From: Polyangium mundeleinium
GTDB taxonomy: Bacteria > Myxococcota_A > Polyangia > Polyangiales > Polyangiaceae
Direction of reading: 5' to 3'
Assembly: GCF_028369105.1 (NCBI RefSeq)
Contig: NZ_JAQNDO010000001.1
Coordinates: 3,217,001 to 3,281,000, forward strand
DNA: 64,000 nt
In this document: positions 27,053 to 34,961 of the stretch, one piece after another
Layout: every line of letters begins with the position of its first letter
Position numbering within the stretch: the stretch's first letter is position 1
The notes under the pieces: generated by a model
Seen by the model: only the letters and a program-made list of their open reading frames with translations
Told to the model about the DNA's origin: nothing
The model's database searches: none
Translations under genes and position numbers: made by a program

Positions 27053-28323
27053 TCCTCGGCGCCACGACGGGCCTCTGCGGGACGTGCAAGCGCACCGTTC
27101 CGGCCGAGACCGTGCGCGCCTCCGGCAAGATCGTCCTGCGCAAGCGCTGCGAGCTGCACGGGCCGGAAGAGGTGCTCGTATCGAGCTCCGCGGACTGGTA
27201 CGAGGACACCGTCCGCCACGCCTCCGTCCTCGATCGCCCCGCCGCGCCGCGCCCCGTCTCCGCCGGCTGCCCCTACGATTGCGGCCCCTGCGAGCAGCAC
27301 GAGCAACGCAATCACCTCCCGGTCGTCCCGATCACCTCGAAATGCGACCTCGATTGCCCGATCTGCTACACGCACAACAAAAACGAGGGCGCCTACCACA
27401 TGTCCGAGGGCGAGCTCGCGGCCATTCTGCGCCACCTCGACCACGTCGCCCCGGATCGGCGCATCATCAACCTCACGGGCGGCGAACCCACGCAGCACCC
27501 CGATTTCGAGCGCCTCGTCGAGATGTGCGTCTCGGCCGGCGTCCGGCGCGTCACCGTCTCCACGCACGGCCTGCGTTTCCTCCGCGACGAGGCGCTGCTC
27601 GAACGCCTCGCCCGTATCGACGCCCGTGTCATTCTCTCGTTCGACTCCTTCGAGGCCGAGGCCAACAAGAAGATGCTCGGCGGCCATCACCTGAACGCCA
27701 AGCTCAGGATCCTCGAACTGCTGGAGAAACACGGCGTGGCCACGACGCTCCTGCCCGTGCTCGCGCGCGGCGTGAACGATCACGAGGTCTCGGCGTTCAT
27801 CGACCTCGCGCTCGCGAAGGATTTCATCCGCTCCGTCGAGTTCCACCCCATGACGTTCACGGGCCAGAGCGGCGTGAGCTTCGAGCGCAGCGCGCGCTAC
27901 ACCGCGTTCGACGCGCTCTCCGACATCGAGCGCCAATCGGGCGGGCGGCTTGCGGTCCGCGATTTCGTCCCTTCGCCGCTCGCGCACCCGCTCTGTTACC
28001 AGATCGCTTATCTGCTCCGCCTGAAGGACGGCCGCTGGCTGCCGTTCACCCGCTTCATGGGCCGCGACGATCTCCGGAGCCTCCTCTCGCAGGAGCTTTA
28101 CATCGTGCCGGGCCCCGAGATGGAGCAGATTCTCGCGGACGTGCTCAATCGCCTGTGGGCGGGCGACATCGAATGCGAGGAGACCGACGCGGTCCTCTCC
28201 GCCTTGAAGGACCTCGTCGAGCGCATGTTCGCGCCCGGCACCGACGAGGCCATCCGCATGCGGATCGCCGAGATGCACACGAAGGCCATTTACGTGCACA
28301 CCCACATGGACGAGGAGACGTGA
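27049..28323 (+). CDS. Radical SAM enzyme, MJ0619/tetraether-synthase-like (copy 1)
   Basis: A 424-aa radical SAM protein. The cluster-binding CxxxCxxC is CDLDCPIC (Cys99, 103, 106). Before it stand a Zn-ribbon-like CGTC...CELHG region (residues 10-38) and CPYDCGPCEQH (74-84). After it come LTGGEPTQHPDF, SFDSFEAEANKKMLGG and LARGVNDHEV, then HPMTFTGQSG and PFTRFMG. This order matches, from memory, the MJ0619 family that includes archaeal tetraether synthase Tes, which joins alkyl chains by radical chemistry; its activity here is inferred. Starts at GTG 27049, 27025 (ATG) or 27010 (ATG) are possible; 27049 keeps the GTGA overlap. One Cys of the C-terminal PCSHPQC found in copy 2 is missing here (PLAHPLC). 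Confidence 0.9.
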   Translation: MILGATTGLCGTCKRTVPAETVRASGKIVLRKRCELHGPEEVLVSSSADWYEDTVRHASVLDRPAAPRPVSAGCPYDCGPCEQHEQRNHLPVVPITSKCDLDCPICYTHNKNEGAYHMSEGELAAILRHLDHVAPDRRIINLTGGEPTQHPDFERLVEMCVSAGVRRVTVSTHGLRFLRDEALLERLARIDARVILSFDSFEAEANKKMLGGHHLNAKLRILELLEKHGVATTLLPVLARGVNDHEVSAFIDLALAKDFIRSVEFHPMTFTGQSGVSFERSARYTAFDALSDIERQSGGRLAVRDFVPSPLAHPLCYQIAYLLRLKDGRWLPFTRFMGRDDLRSLLSQELYIVPGPEMEQILADVLNRLWAGDIECEETDAVLSALKDLVERMFAPGTDEAIRMRIAEMHTKAIYVHTHMDEET

Positions 28324-28345
28324 AGCCGCGGGCGCCTCGCCGCTC

Positions 28346-28909
28346 GTGCTCAAGGGCTCGGTCTCGGACGCGGCGCATGTGGCGGCGGCCGTGAAGGCGG
28401 TGGAGGCCGCGTACGGCGGCATCGACGTGCTCGTGAACAATGCGGCGCTGACGCAGGTCCTCCCGATCGCGCTCCTGGAAGAGGCGGAGTGGGACGCGGC
28501 GATGGACACGAACGTGAAGGGGCCGTATCTGTTCTCGCGCGCGGCGCTGAAATCGATGATCCGCGCGAAGAAGGGCCACATCCTGAACGTGGGCTCGTTC
28601 GGCGCGGACCGCGTCCTCGACGCGCCGGTGCATTACGCGGCCTCGAAGGCGGCGCTCGTCGGGTTTTCCCTCGCGCTCGCGAAGGAGATCGGCCGGTACG
28701 GAATCGCGGTGAATTGCCTGGTCCCGGGCCTGCTCGAAACGGGATTGTCCGCGCGGCTGCCGAAGCACCGCGTCGAGAGTTACGTGGCGCAGTCGGCGCT
28801 GGGGAGGCTCGGCACGGTGGAGGAGGTCGCGGATCTCGCGGCGTGGCTCGTCTCGGACGAGAACTCGTTCATGACGGGCGGACAAGTCGTCATCGACGGC
28901 GGACTTTGA
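28346..28909 (+). pseudogene. SDR/FabG-like gene lacking its 5' end
   Basis: A 187-codon frame from a GTG. It holds the SDR core NNA (VLVNNAALTQV), the Ser in NVGSFGAD, the YxxxK of VHYAASKAALVG, and the C-terminal SFMTGGQVVIDGG. The first ~55 residues of a normal SDR, with the TGxxxGIG cofactor-binding motif, are absent. The frame begins homology just after the radical SAM stop codon (28321-28323), whereas the paralogous locus at 49582 has a full SDR in an ATGA overlap with its radical SAM. A deletion therefore appears to have removed the start. A short GTG ORF at 28320 in another frame may be the leftover original start. A functional truncated product cannot be excluded. Confidence 0.7.
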
Positions 28910-28922
28910 ACCGCCGCGTTCC

Positions 28923-29342
28923 TCAAACCACCACGCCCCGCTTCTTCGCTTCCACCATGTTCACGAACGTCTGCACCGAGAAGAGCCCCAGGATCTGCAC
29001 GGCCCGAAGCCCCGGCGCGATGCGGTCTTTCGCTTCCGGCATCAGCTCGCGCAGCCGTTCGAGGCCCTTGTCGCTGACGACGCCGCCCGGCGCGAACTCC
29101 TCGTCGCTCATGTCTCCGCGCGCGGCCTTTTGCATCTCGCCCCGCGTGATCTGGATGCCGAACGTCCGCTCGATCTTGAACACGATATCAAGGTAATCGA
29201 GCGACTCGGCGCCGAGGTCGGCCATGAGGAGCGACTCGTTCTTCACCGCGGCCGGATCGAGGGCGAGCGCCTCGGCGACGATGAGGCGGACCTTCTCGGC
29301 GATCTCGGGATCGGAGGCGGGGATCGGGGCGGCTTCGGACAT
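28923..29342 (-). CDS. Acyl carrier protein, extended form
   Basis: A 139-aa ACP. The prosthetic-group site is DLGAESLDYLD with the attachment Ser at about residue 49 (ESL in place of the usual DSL), followed by the typical IVFKIERTFGIQI. Compared with an ordinary ACP (75-90 aa) there are about 50 extra residues, mostly a helical C-terminal region after RGEMQKAA, seen in specialised ACPs that serve dedicated lipid pathways. It converges with the truncated SDR gene 13 bp away and is therefore close to, but transcribed opposite to, the radical SAM operon. It is a candidate carrier for that pathway. Confidence 0.88.
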   Translation of the reverse strand: MSEAAPIPASDPEIAEKVRLIVAEALALDPAAVKNESLLMADLGAESLDYLDIVFKIERTFGIQITRGEMQKAARGDMSDEEFAPGGVVSDKGLERLRELMPEAKDRIAPGLRAVQILGLFSVQTFVNMVEAKKRGVVV

Positions 29343-29361
29343 CGAGCGCGAGCCTACGCGA

Positions 29362-30318
29362 TCACCAGTCCCACATCAATCCGGGCGGCAGGGAATCCGA
29401 GACGACCCGCCCGATCCGGTCGATCTCCGCGAGGTCCGCCGCGACGAGCGAGACGTCTCCGGCGAGCGCATTCGCCTTCGCCTGCGCCTCGTTCCTCGCG
29501 CCCACGATCGCGCCCACGCCCGTCTGCGCGACGAGCCAACCAAGCGCGAGGTTGGCCAGCGTGACGCCGTTCCTCGCGGCGATCGGCCGGAGCGCATCGA
29601 GCGCCGCGAGCGCGTTCGCGAACGTCTCGCCCTTGAAGAGCCGGTTGTCCGCGCGGTTGTCGCCCTCGGCGAACACGTGCCCGCGCCCGAATTTGCCCGT
29701 GAGCAGCCCCTGGGCGAGCGGCGAATACGCGAGCACCGTGATCCCGTTCTCCTCGCAATACAAGAGCGTGTCCTCCACCGCCTTGCGGAAGAACAGCGAA
29801 TAACAGGGTTGCAGGCTGTCCACCGCGCCCACGCGGCGCGCGGCCTCGATCTGCGATCGATCGAAGTTGGATACGCCGATCGCCCGGATCTTCCCCTGCG
29901 CCTTCAGGTCCAGAAGCGCGCCCATCGTCTCCTCGATGGGCACCACGTCACTGCCGAAGCTCCCGGCCGGCCAGTGGATCTGGTAGAGGTCGATCCGGTC
30001 CGTCCCGAGGTTTCGGAGCGAGCGCTCGCACGCCTCGATCACCTTGGCGCGGCGCAGGTGGTTCCAGGACACCTTCGTCAAGATCACGATCCGCTCGCGC
30101 TCGCCCACGAGCGCCTTCGCGAGAATACGCTCGCTGTGCCCGGCCCCGTATTCTTCGGCCGTGTCGAACGTCGTCACGCCCGCGTCGAAGGCCGCCCGGT
30201 GCGCGGCGATCTGCGCCTGGTCGTCGATGCCGACCCACGACTCCTTGCCCGCCTGCCAGCCGCCGAACACGACGGCGCTCACCTCAATCGATGTCGTCCC
30301 GAGCTTTTTGTGCTTCAT
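29362..30318 (-). CDS. Aldo/keto reductase
   Basis: A 318-aa NAD(P)H-dependent aldo/keto reductase. The TIM-barrel catalytic tetrad is present: Asp in TFDTAEEYG, Tyr in EEYG, Lys in ILTKVSW and His in IHWP, then GVSNFDRSQ and YSPLAQGLL. The N-terminus MKHKKLGTTSIEVS and length are standard for the AKR family. Substrate not predictable. The first 35 nt overlap the 3' end of cutA, and the ACP gene follows downstream, 19 bp after the stop. Cotranscription with CutA is likely. Confidence 0.93.
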   Translation of the reverse strand: MKHKKLGTTSIEVSAVVFGGWQAGKESWVGIDDQAQIAAHRAAFDAGVTTFDTAEEYGAGHSERILAKALVGERERIVILTKVSWNHLRRAKVIEACERSLRNLGTDRIDLYQIHWPAGSFGSDVVPIEETMGALLDLKAQGKIRAIGVSNFDRSQIEAARRVGAVDSLQPCYSLFFRKAVEDTLLYCEENGITVLAYSPLAQGLLTGKFGRGHVFAEGDNRADNRLFKGETFANALAALDALRPIAARNGVTLANLALGWLVAQTGVGAIVGARNEAQAKANALAGDVSLVAADLAEIDRIGRVVSDSLPPGLMWDW

Positions 30319-30655
30319 CGCCTTCGTGCTCCCGCGTGCTCGTGTTCTCGTCGATCCAGGCGAGGAACTCCGGCAGGCCCAGGGCGATCGGCGTCGCCAC
30401 GATCTGCGGGAGCTCGTAGGAATGGTTCGCCCGGACGAATGCGACGATCACGTCCCAGAGCGCCGCGCGCGTGAAGAGCGTCACGCGGTGCTCGGGGTGC
30501 GCGTGGATCGCGCCTCTCCAGCGGTAATGGCTGGTCGTGATCGGCTCGACCTGGGCCGAGGCGGCGAGCCTCCGCGCGACGGCGGCCGCGCCGAGCGCCT
30601 CGGCCTCTTCGGCCGAGCGTGTCGTGATGTGGACGAGGATGTGGCCGGAGGGCAT
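30284..30655 (-). CDS. cutA: CutA-like divalent-cation-tolerance protein
   Basis: A 123-aa CutA1 homologue, about 15 residues longer than usual. It has the trimer-forming core, from MPSGHILVHITTRSAEEAE through TSHYRWRGAI to the diagnostic YELPQIVATPI and FLAWIDENT. The last ~18 residues (REHEGDEAQKARDDID) are a charged tail encoded in the part that overlaps the aldo/keto reductase gene, so they probably reflect overlap rather than domain content. The family is ubiquitous and linked to copper/divalent metal tolerance, but the biochemical role is unclear. Confidence 0.92.
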   Translation of the reverse strand: MPSGHILVHITTRSAEEAEALGAAAVARRLAASAQVEPITTSHYRWRGAIHAHPEHRVTLFTRAALWDVIVAFVRANHSYELPQIVATPIALGLPEFLAWIDENTSTREHEGDEAQKARDDID

Positions 30656-30658
30656 GGC

Positions 30659-31531
30659 TCAGCCCCCGAAGCCTGGATCCCAGCAGATCCCTTCGATGCA
30701 GTCGTTCGTGGCGCAGTCGGTCGGGACCACGCACGGCGAGCCGACCCCGCAGCCGGCGCAGCCGCCGCCGCAATCCAGGTTCGTCTCGCCGTGATTCTGC
30801 TGCCCGTCCGTGCAATAGTTCACGCAGGTCGTGCCCACGCAGACCATCGTCCCGCCGCCGCAATGCGCGGTCTCCAGGCAACCCACGCAAGTGCCATTGC
30901 CGTCGCAGACGCCGCCAGGACAGCCAGCCCCGGCGTCCCGAGGCGCGCTCTGCGGCACGCCCTCCATGCACGCCGTCGCGATGCACGGGGACGGGGGCTC
31001 GGGGGGATCGGCCGCGAACACCGTCACGGCCACGCCATTCGTGCCGCAAGCAGGCGCCATGCAATCGCCCGGGGTCGGATCGGGCAAGGGGGTCCCGGGG
31101 GGCGAGGCGTTCGTCACGCAGATCCCCTGCTGGCACGTGATCGGCGCACACGGGTGGGCGGGGCCGCCCTGGCATGCCATGTCGTCCATGCAGCCCTGGC
31201 ATTTGCCCGCGCCGTCGCACCGGAGGAGCCCATCGAGCCCACACGGCGAATCCACGGGGCGCGGCGTGTTCCTGGGCGTCGTGCCCTCGCAGACGTCCTC
31301 CGTGCATTCGTTCACGTCGGCAAGGATGTCGTCCGGATCCGGCTCGGTCACGAGCTCGCCGTCCTTGCAGACCTCACGCTGGCAATCGGCGGGCGTCGTA
31401 TTGGAGACCTCGCCCTCCTCGCAGGCCGCGAGGCGCAACTCCGACTCGATGCCGAGCACGACCTGGCAACCCCCGAGCACGCCGAGGGCGACGAGGGGCG
31501 CGAGGCGGGAGAAGCGGGGCTTCATGGTCAT
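30659..31531 (-). CDS. Cys-rich secreted lipoprotein
   Basis: A 290-aa exported protein. The signal MTMKPRFSRLAPLVALGVLGGC ends in a lipobox with a Cys. It has some 38 cysteines in total, in patterns such as CKDGE, CDGAGKCQGC and CTDGQQNHGETNLDCGGGCAGCG, the last a motif common in myxobacterial surface proteins with Dickkopf-like repeats. No enzyme domain. ATG 31531 is preferred because it makes an ATGA overlap with the stop of the upstream aldo/keto reductase, so the two genes are coupled. A long open reading frame continues upstream, but only this part is coding. Confidence 0.85.
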   Translation of the reverse strand: MTMKPRFSRLAPLVALGVLGGCQVVLGIESELRLAACEEGEVSNTTPADCQREVCKDGELVTEPDPDDILADVNECTEDVCEGTTPRNTPRPVDSPCGLDGLLRCDGAGKCQGCMDDMACQGGPAHPCAPITCQQGICVTNASPPGTPLPDPTPGDCMAPACGTNGVAVTVFAADPPEPPSPCIATACMEGVPQSAPRDAGAGCPGGVCDGNGTCVGCLETAHCGGGTMVCVGTTCVNYCTDGQQNHGETNLDCGGGCAGCGVGSPCVVPTDCATNDCIEGICWDPGFGG

Positions 31532-32526
31532 GCCTTGAAATAAGAATATTCGTCGGCCCGCGGCGCGAGCCTCCGCTCGAGCGATGCGAGCGCCTCTTGC
31601 GTCTGCGGCGTGAGCGCCCGGCCAATGCCGAGGTTCTGCCGCACCTCGGCCGGGCTCCGCATGCCCACGATGACCGTGTCCGCGTAATGGGCGCCATACC
31701 CGATGAGCTCCTCGGGCGTCGCCGCGCCGTCCGCGAGGATCTTCCCCGCGGCCATCACCTTCATGCCGATCACGCCCATGCCGCGCCGCCGCGCCTCGGG
31801 CACCACCGTGGTCAGGAACGGGAGCCGCGCCGGATCGGAGGGATTGATGGCGCAAAGCACCGTATCGAAATCGTACCGCTGCATCGCCTCGACCAGGATG
31901 GCCGGATCGTGATGCCCGGTGATCCCGACGAACCGGATCCGGCCGTCCTTCCGGGCCGCCTCGACGGCCTGGATCGCGCCGCCCTTGCTGAAGATATCGT
32001 CGAGATCCTCCCGGGTGCGCAGGTCGTGGAGCTGCCAGAGGTCGAGGCGGCTGGTCCCGAGCCGCTTGAGGCTTTCGTCGAGCAGGCGCAAGCTCGCGTC
32101 GCGGCCCCGCTCGTGGGTCTTCGAGGCGAGAAAGACCTGATCCCGCGCGCCGGGCGGCGCCTGCCGGAACGCCTCGCCGTAATAATCCAGCGAGCCCGCG
32201 TAGGCCGGCGCGGTATCGCAATAACGTACCCCGAGCCGCAAAGCTTCGAGGATCATCGGCACGGCCTCGCGCTCGCGGTTCCACGTCCGCAAGATCCCCT
32301 CGCCGCCGAGCGACACCGACTCGACGAGCGCGCCCGTGCGTCCGAGCGTCCGCGTGGCCGATGGCGCCGATGCCCCGGGGGCCGGCAGCGCCGCGGAGGC
32401 CGGCGGCGCCGTGCTTGTCTCGCCCGTACCTGCCGTGGTCCCGCTGCTCGTGGTTTTGCAGCCCGCGACTGCCGCCGCCGCTGCCACGAACTTGAGCACG
32501 CCCCGCCTCGAAAGCTCGTCCGCCAT
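31528..32526 (-). CDS. Aldo/keto reductase with Tat-type lipoprotein signal
   Basis: A 332-aa protein. The N-terminus SRRGVLKFVAAAAAVAGC is a twin-arginine signal that ends in a lipobox-like AGC, so the enzyme is predicted to be folded in the cytosol, exported and lipid-anchored. After a Ser/Thr/Pro linker (to about residue 55), the AKR barrel follows: CDTAPAYAGSL, ASKTHERG, WQLHDL and GITGHHDP. The catalytic Asp, Tyr, Lys and His can be matched. It is first in a coupled pair with the Cys-rich lipoprotein (ATGA). The extracytoplasmic location is unusual for an NADPH-dependent family. Confidence 0.9.
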   Translation of the reverse strand: MADELSRRGVLKFVAAAAAVAGCKTTSSGTTAGTGETSTAPPASAALPAPGASAPSATRTLGRTGALVESVSLGGEGILRTWNREREAVPMILEALRLGVRYCDTAPAYAGSLDYYGEAFRQAPPGARDQVFLASKTHERGRDASLRLLDESLKRLGTSRLDLWQLHDLRTREDLDDIFSKGGAIQAVEAARKDGRIRFVGITGHHDPAILVEAMQRYDFDTVLCAINPSDPARLPFLTTVVPEARRRGMGVIGMKVMAAGKILADGAATPEELIGYGAHYADTVIVGMRSPAEVRQNLGIGRALTPQTQEALASLERRLAPRADEYSYFKA

Positions 32527-32688
32527 CGTTCCCTCGCTTCACGAAAAGGATGGACCGGAACGACCGCCGCGGGAAGACCTTCTCGACGATCGAGCACGCG
32601 CGAGGCAGCCCGCCATGACGTTCGAGACGTCGAGGCTCCTCGCGCGGCCGTTCGAGGGGAGCCGGACGCGCTCGTCCCGCCTCCCGTT

Positions 32689-34065
32689 TTACAGGCAAAA
32701 CCTGCGCACGACGTCGAAGAGGAGCTCGGTCCCCCATTTCAACCCGTCGACCGGGATGCGCTCGTCGTGGCCGTGGAAGAGGTCGGCGAAGCGCAGGCCC
32801 TTCGGCATCTTCACGGGGGAAAACCCGTACCATTTCGCGCCGAGCTGCGTGAAATACTTCGCGTCCGTGAAGCCCGGGATCATGTAGGGCACGACGGTGG
32901 CCCCGGGCTCGCGGTCGAGGATCGCCGCGCGCATCGTGCTGAAGAGCGGGGAATCGACGGGGTCGGTCGTCGTGGGCGGCGCGCTCTTCACGATCTCCAG
33001 CGAGACCTCGGGGCCGAGGACCGCGCCGAGCTCGCGCAGGAAATCGGCCTCGGTTTGGCCGGGCAGCGTGCGCCCGTCGATCTCGGCCTCGGCGAAGCCG
33101 GGGATGACGTTCACCTTCGTGCCCGCGCGCAGGATCGTCGGCGACGCCGTGTTCGAGAGCATCGCGCCGAAGCTCCGCGCCATCGAGCGATCGGGCAGGG
33201 CGCGCAGGACGTGCGGCGCGATCGCGGGGTGGAGGAGCCGGCGCAGGAGGGCGCGCAGCGGCGCGGGTTGCTTCGCCGCGAGGCCGTCCACGAAATCGCG
33301 GACGTAGGGCGTGACGTGCACGGGCAGCGGCTTCTCGCCGAGCCGCGCGATGGCGTCCGCGAGCTTGATGACGGCCGAGTCCTCGCGCGGCATCGAGCCG
33401 TGTCCGGGCTCGCCGCGGACGCGCGCGCGTACCCAGCAGAGGCCCTTCTCCGCGACCTGGATCGGGTAAAACGTGGCCTTGCCGAGGTGCAGCGTGTAGC
33501 CGCCGCTCTCGCCGATCGCGTACTCGGCGCGCACGAGATCCGGATGGTTCTCCACGAGGAACCGCGAGCCGTAGTCGCACCCCGCCTCCTCGTCCGCGAC
33601 GGCCGCGAAGATGACGTCGCGGCGCAGGCGCGTCTTCTCGCGGGCGAGGCGCGTGAGGATCGCGACCGACATCGCGGCCATGTTCTTCATGTCGATCGCG
33701 CCGCGCCCCCAGAGGCAACCCTCCGCGACGGCGCCCGAGAAGGGCGGGTGTTTCCACGACGAGGCCTCGGCCTCGACGACGTCGAGGTGCGCCGTGAGCA
33801 GGATCGGAGGCAACTCGCCCGTGCCGCGCAGGCGCGCGACCACGTTCGTGCGCTCGGGCGCGCTCTCGAGGGTGATCGGCTCGAGCCCCGCGGCGGCGAG
33901 CTCGCCGGCCACGACCTCCGCTGCGGCGCGCTCGCGGCCCGGCGGGTTCGTGGTGTCGATGCGGAGGAGCGTCTGGCAGAGTCGGAAAGCGTGCTCGCCG
34001 AGCTCACGATCGGGCGTTTGAGGGGAGGGATCCTGCGCGGAAGCGGACGTCATGGCGGTGCGCAT
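32689..34065 (-). CDS. M20 family metallopeptidase
   Basis: A 454-458-aa zinc-dependent amidohydrolase/peptidase. Metal-binding motifs are LLTAHLDVV, GRGAIDMKN and ADEEAGCDYGS (with the catalytic Glu), and later HGSMPRED and FHGHDERIP. The dimerisation (lid) domain sits in the middle, about residues 210-330. This matches the ArgE/DapE/carboxypeptidase G2 group; the exact substrate is unknown. ATGs at 34065 and 34053 both precede MTSASAQ; 34065 is given. A long open frame upstream is not coding. It is divergent from the 34165 gene with a 99-bp gap, and separated from the aldo/keto reductase downstream by 162 bp in which I see nothing. Confidence 0.92.
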   Translation of the reverse strand: MRTAMTSASAQDPSPQTPDRELGEHAFRLCQTLLRIDTTNPPGRERAAAEVVAGELAAAGLEPITLESAPERTNVVARLRGTGELPPILLTAHLDVVEAEASSWKHPPFSGAVAEGCLWGRGAIDMKNMAAMSVAILTRLAREKTRLRRDVIFAAVADEEAGCDYGSRFLVENHPDLVRAEYAIGESGGYTLHLGKATFYPIQVAEKGLCWVRARVRGEPGHGSMPREDSAVIKLADAIARLGEKPLPVHVTPYVRDFVDGLAAKQPAPLRALLRRLLHPAIAPHVLRALPDRSMARSFGAMLSNTASPTILRAGTKVNVIPGFAEAEIDGRTLPGQTEADFLRELGAVLGPEVSLEIVKSAPPTTTDPVDSPLFSTMRAAILDREPGATVVPYMIPGFTDAKYFTQLGAKWYGFSPVKMPKGLRFADLFHGHDERIPVDGLKWGTELLFDVVRRFCL

Positions 34066-34164
34066 CCTATCAACCACGCGGCGCGAGGGTAGGCCTTTTC
34101 CGACGGCCGTCTTGCCGAGTGCCTGCGAGAGCGCGTATCCTCGAACGGTACGAGGCGCGAGATC

Positions 34165-34734
34165 ATGCACGGCAAGAAATGGCGCATCAGCACGCTCTCG
34201 GACGTCGTATGGATCGTGCCGCGCCTCGGCGCCGGCGCCGTGCCCGAGGGCGCTTCGTCCGTCCCCCGCGGCCTCGCGGCCTGGCTCGTCGACGGCTGGT
34301 TCCCGGACGAGCCGCGCGCGCATGCCCTCGTCGCCGACATCACGGCCTTCCTCGCGGGGCCACTCGGCGCGCGGGAGGGCGCGTCGTTCGCCGCGCAGCG
34401 CACGCGCGTCCGGCGGGCGCTCGAGGCCGGCGAGCTGCGCGCGTTCAAGATGGAGATGCAGTTCGTCCTCGCGGCGGGTGGCCGCAAGGAGGAGCCGAAG
34501 GGCGAGAAGGTCGCAGGACGGGAGGAAAAAACCTGGTTCGGCATCGAGCTCGTCGACGACGACGATCCGCCGAAGCCCGTGCCGTTCAAGCGATACCGCG
34601 TCGAGCTGCCGGACGGCGCGACGAGCGAGGGCATGCTCGACGCGAAGGGCCGGGCGCGCATCACGGGGATCGACCCGGGCCAATGCACGGTCACGTTCCC
34701 CGATTTCCACGGCGAGGATTGGCGCCGGCTCTAG
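34165..34734 (+). CDS. Hypothetical protein with beta-rich C-terminal domain
   Basis: A 189-aa protein. The first ~115 residues are helical with an Arg/Lys-rich stretch and no signal peptide. The last ~70 (KTWFGIELVDDDDPPKPVPF, RVELPDGATSEGMLDAKGRA, ITGIDPGQCTVTFPDFHGEDW) form an Ig/transthyretin-like domain. Domains of this wording are frequent on VgrG/PAAR-associated proteins of type VI secretion systems, but no other T6SS gene is present here. It lies 14 bp before the start of the small protein gene at 34749. Confidence 0.72.
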   Translation: MHGKKWRISTLSDVVWIVPRLGAGAVPEGASSVPRGLAAWLVDGWFPDEPRAHALVADITAFLAGPLGAREGASFAAQRTRVRRALEAGELRAFKMEMQFVLAAGGRKEEPKGEKVAGREEKTWFGIELVDDDDPPKPVPFKRYRVELPDGATSEGMLDAKGRARITGIDPGQCTVTFPDFHGEDWRRL

Positions 34735-34748
34735 CCGGCAACGGAGAC

Positions 34749-34961
34749 ATGGGCGTGGGCAAGGAGCTCGTGCAGGTCGTGGAATTCGTTCGCGGGCGCG
34801 CCCGCGGGAGCGCCGTGGTGGAGCTGGCGCGGCTCAACTTGCTCGTCGGGCGCGCGTTGTCGCGCAACGCCGAGTCGATCCCGGACGACCCGGAGCTCGT
34901 CGCGCGCGCGTGGGTCTGCGCGCGCGAGATCCTGGAACACGAAAGGAAGGCAAAACGATGA
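34749..34961 (+). CDS. Small helical protein, first gene of V4R cassette
   Basis: A 70-aa soluble, mostly helical protein (MGVGKELVQVVEFVRGRARG, then an alternation of charged and hydrophobic residues, ending EHERKAKR). No family recognised. Its stop overlaps the next ATG (ATGA), and the next genes follow in the same way, so it is the lead gene of the V4R-PAS-STAS cassette. A longer open frame upstream is not supported because it overlaps the preceding gene in another frame. Confidence 0.65.
   Translation: MGVGKELVQVVEFVRGRARGSAVVELARLNLLVGRALSRNAESIPDDPELVARAWVCAREILEHERKAKR

Noticed and set aside
30659-33757. A single 1032-aa gene covering the lipoprotein, reductase and part of the peptidase
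   Set aside because: Only the last 290 codons are protein-like, with a signal peptide and lipobox; upstream it is the antisense or alternate frame of two other well-supported genes.
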